From positions 539,558,394 through 539,622,393 of the forward strand of contig OY728143.1 of NCBI GenBank assembly GCA_963277665.1: a stretch of DNA of 64,000 nucleotides, written 5' to 3'. Every line of letters starts with the position of its first letter. The stretch's first letter is position 1. The position numbers and the translations under genes are program-made. This DNA comes from Viscum album (Eukaryota > Streptophyta > Magnoliopsida > Santalales > Viscaceae). Under the pieces are notes generated by a model. That model was not told where the DNA came from. It searched no databases and worked only from the letters and a program-made list of their open reading frames with translations. Of this stretch, positions 62,076 through 64,000 are shown one piece after another.

Positions 62076-63670
62076 TATTTCTTTCCATTTATCGATCCAT
62101 TATATATATGTATATTCTGAATATATATTATATATAAATAATGTTTTATATTCTATAATTAAGTAATAATGATCTAAGTAATCATATGAATAATTACAAG
62201 TTAAAACACGAACGACAAATGAGACGATTTTACCCAAAACGCTACTTTAACATGAATTTACAAAAGAACGGGTAATATAAAGTCATAAGTGAACCATATA
62301 TGATATAATAACAATGAATATGATTCTGTAATAAGTCAATGACATTATTTAAATCATTATACAGGAGGTTCGGACACTTACGAAGCAAATCGGACCTAAG
62401 GTATGGGAAATATCACAATCTCATTTTTATCCGAGATTGCTTATACTTTGGTTTTTACTGGGGTGTATTTTATCATCCACATCCATGTTTTCCTCAATAT
62501 GTAATATTATTTCCATCCAACTACAATTTTTTAAATCCAATTTTACCCTTCTGTGAGTTTTTAGTAAAAGATATGAAAGCAATATTTTGTCATTTTTCGT
62601 ACGAGGTACTTTTTCACTTTTCCGACAAAAGTATGAAGAATGTTTTTTTAACTTATACGGCATGAATGGATTTTTATAAAATTATTTCTAAGAAGAATCC
62701 TTTACAAGTTTTCAAGATTATTTTTAATCATCTTATTTTATTTTAAAGTTGTATGACATGTTAAGAAAGGAAAAATGTTTTTGAAGAAGAAAGGATATTT
62801 TCCTCAAGAATGGAGTTCAAGTTTTTAATCAAAATTATTTTCCATCTAAGATAATAAAGGGTACTGTTTTTATCCCTATTATTAAATTGATTTGATTATG
62901 TCATGATGTAATTATTTTTATGAATTCCTTTATTGTATATGAAATGTTTTATGATTTCATGATGTTTATGATTCCCATTTTTATTACATGGGTTATGTAA
63001 TGATGTATGATTTAAGATTTTGTGGCACACATAAGAATGGTATAATTATGAGATGGGTGGGACCTATATCTCCCTCCAATTCATTGGGTAAAGATTTTAT
63101 ATCTCATGATATAGGCATGGCTGGAATGGTAGGTTATACCGGTTCAGTGAAATTGGACTGAAATAAGGGTGACTCGGTTCAGAATGGGACTTTGTCCAGT
63201 AAGATAGTCTTGGAAATGAGTCTTGACTAAAAAGAAATGATTCTATATGATTATGTGTGTATGCCACAAAGTTTCATGTTTTATGTTATGATTATTGGGA
63301 TTACATTTCACTACTATGATTTATCCCATGTTATGAAATTATGATCTCTTTTGCAGGTTAAGAGTTCCAAAAGATATGTTCTTATGAATATGATCTGATT
63401 GATATTTTTTTTTACCCTTACTGAGCATTTGACCTAACCCTTTTATGTTTTTCTTTTCCCCAGAATATAAAGAAAGGTTTTAGGTAAGAAAAAAAGGAAG
63501 TTCTTTATGGGAGATGTTGAATATCTTTCACCACGATTAGAAGATTATATTCCGAGTTTCCAAAGACACTAAACTATTACGGTCCTTGTGTGTGTGTTTT
63601 TTTGAAATGTACTAAGTATTCCGCAAAAGTAATGTAATGTTCATGTACGTCAAGATACGGGTCTCTACAG

Positions 63671-63682
63671 TTGGTATCATAG
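63671..63682 (+). promoter_or_regulatory. E7 primer-binding site
   Basis: TTGGTATCATAG lies one base after the LTR end. It differs by one base from the TTGGTATCAGAG of E2, which matches initiator methionine tRNA. Confidence 0.85.
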
Positions 63683-63929
63683 GAATTGTTTAGTCAACCT
63701 TTGGAAACTAGGACACGAAAACGTTAGTGAGATCCCTAGAGATATTTCTAAGGTATGTCTAGGGATGTCCCTAAGGTTAAGTATACATATAGTTTATAGT
63801 ACTAGAATTACACTAACGATCATATAATTTAACCTAAGAAGTTAGATATTGAGTATACTCCCCCTTTATTATGTTGTTTTCCCTAGAATGATTTTTTCCT
63901 CTCACACTATTCTTTTTGGGTTTTAGACG

Positions 63930-64000
63930 ATGGCTGGAACCCAAAGGAACCGTGTTGATCAATGCAATAGACAATGCAATGATTGTCCTCCTGAACCAAC
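63930..64000 (+). CDS. E7 gag, N-terminal part (runs off the window)
   Basis: The first ATG after a TTTTAG acceptor-like site opens a frame reading MAGTQRNRVDQCNRQCNDC and continuing open to the window end, 23 codons. Plant chromovirus gag proteins often begin MAGTRR or similar, and the position about 260 bases after the primer-binding site is right. In E2 the equivalent start is MLGRHKGGNDHP at 21179. Gag would form the particle that holds the element's RNA. Only the variable N-terminus is visible, so the call depends on position; whether the gene stays open cannot be judged here. Confidence 0.6.
   Translation, partial: MAGTQRNRVDQCNRQCNDCPPEP

Larger units (their letters stand above)
59468..63669 (+). 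repeat. E7 5' LTR, well preserved
   Basis: The LTR starts TGTAACACCCCGAGA at 59468 and ends CTCTACA at 63669, 4202 bp, close to the 4.17 kb LTRs of E2. A primer-binding site follows at once. It contains, in order, a U3 of about 1.83 kb, a TATA box (61301-61310), a pyrimidine-rich start and leader region (61311-61380), the dyad array (61620-62075) and a downstream part with acceptor-like TTTTGCAG (63350-63357) and TTTTCCCCAG sites. It retains far more CG dinucleotides than E1-E4, in keeping with a younger insertion. Open frames at 60124-60306, 61984-62166 and 62339-62665 lie inside it without domain support. Confidence 0.88.

Noticed and set aside
62339..62665. A 108-codon open frame in E7, with another frame on the opposite strand.
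   Set aside because: Both lie in the U5/R part of the LTR, opposed to each other, without any domain.
1..64000. tRNA, rRNA, CRISPR, bacterial operons, organelle genes.
   Set aside because: No cloverleaf with intact boxes, no conserved rRNA segment, no spaced identical repeats and no ribosome-binding-site gene rows were seen.

Overview
The window looks like intergenic nuclear DNA from a seed plant, most likely one with a large repeat-filled genome. The evidence is its very high A+T content, the absence of any intact host gene, and wall-to-wall Ty3/Gypsy LTR retrotransposons of the chromovirus type (closest in layout to the Tekay/Del clade: long LTRs, iMet-type primer-binding sites reading TTGGTATCA, gag-PR-RT-RNase H-integrase order, and a C-terminal chromodomain). 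The species cannot be named from this. I found no tRNA, rRNA, CRISPR or bacterial feature, and no convincing host exon.

Layout. 1-2480: a GC-richer unclassified retroelement-derived block with two primer-binding-site-like junctions 2.1 kb apart and a decayed tandem array. 2923-3140: a cluster of palindromic motifs resembling subterminal repeats of CACTA transposons. 3400-8295 (E1, minus): an internally deleted chromovirus, LTR-integrase-LTR. 8753-27576 (E2, minus): an old chromovirus with both about 4.17 kb LTRs. Its reverse transcriptase/RNase H is split by a 5.76 kb composite insertion (14896-20654), and its 5' LTR is split by a solo LTR of another family (25121-27165). 27961-38504 (E3, minus): the most complete element, with recognisable gag, protease, RT, RNase H, integrase and chromodomain, all broken by stops and active-site losses. 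38505-43440 (E4, minus): an LTR with an integrase relic. 43441-53000: very AT-rich sequence with only weak LTR-like traces. 53000-59150 (E6, plus): a chromovirus relic with RT, chromodomain and a 3' LTR starting at 57490. 59468-64000 (E7, plus): a well-preserved 4.2 kb 5' LTR with TATA box, a primer-binding site and the first 23 codons of an open gag that runs off the window.

The most interesting signal is inside the LTRs. Downstream of the TATA box E7 carries three tandem units of about 190 bp, each centred on a 36-bp dyad. The same dyad is preserved in the old, otherwise decayed LTRs of E2, with a single copy in the E4 LTR. Paired arm positions differ between copies in a compensating way. 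This looks like a conserved palindromic protein-binding array or a set of leader-RNA hairpins, and I do not recognise it from a described element.

The nesting gives a relative order: E1-E4 are old and strongly decayed, the solo LTR and the composite insertion entered E2 later, and E7 looks youngest. All homology statements come from reading translations and repeats by eye. No database search was run.
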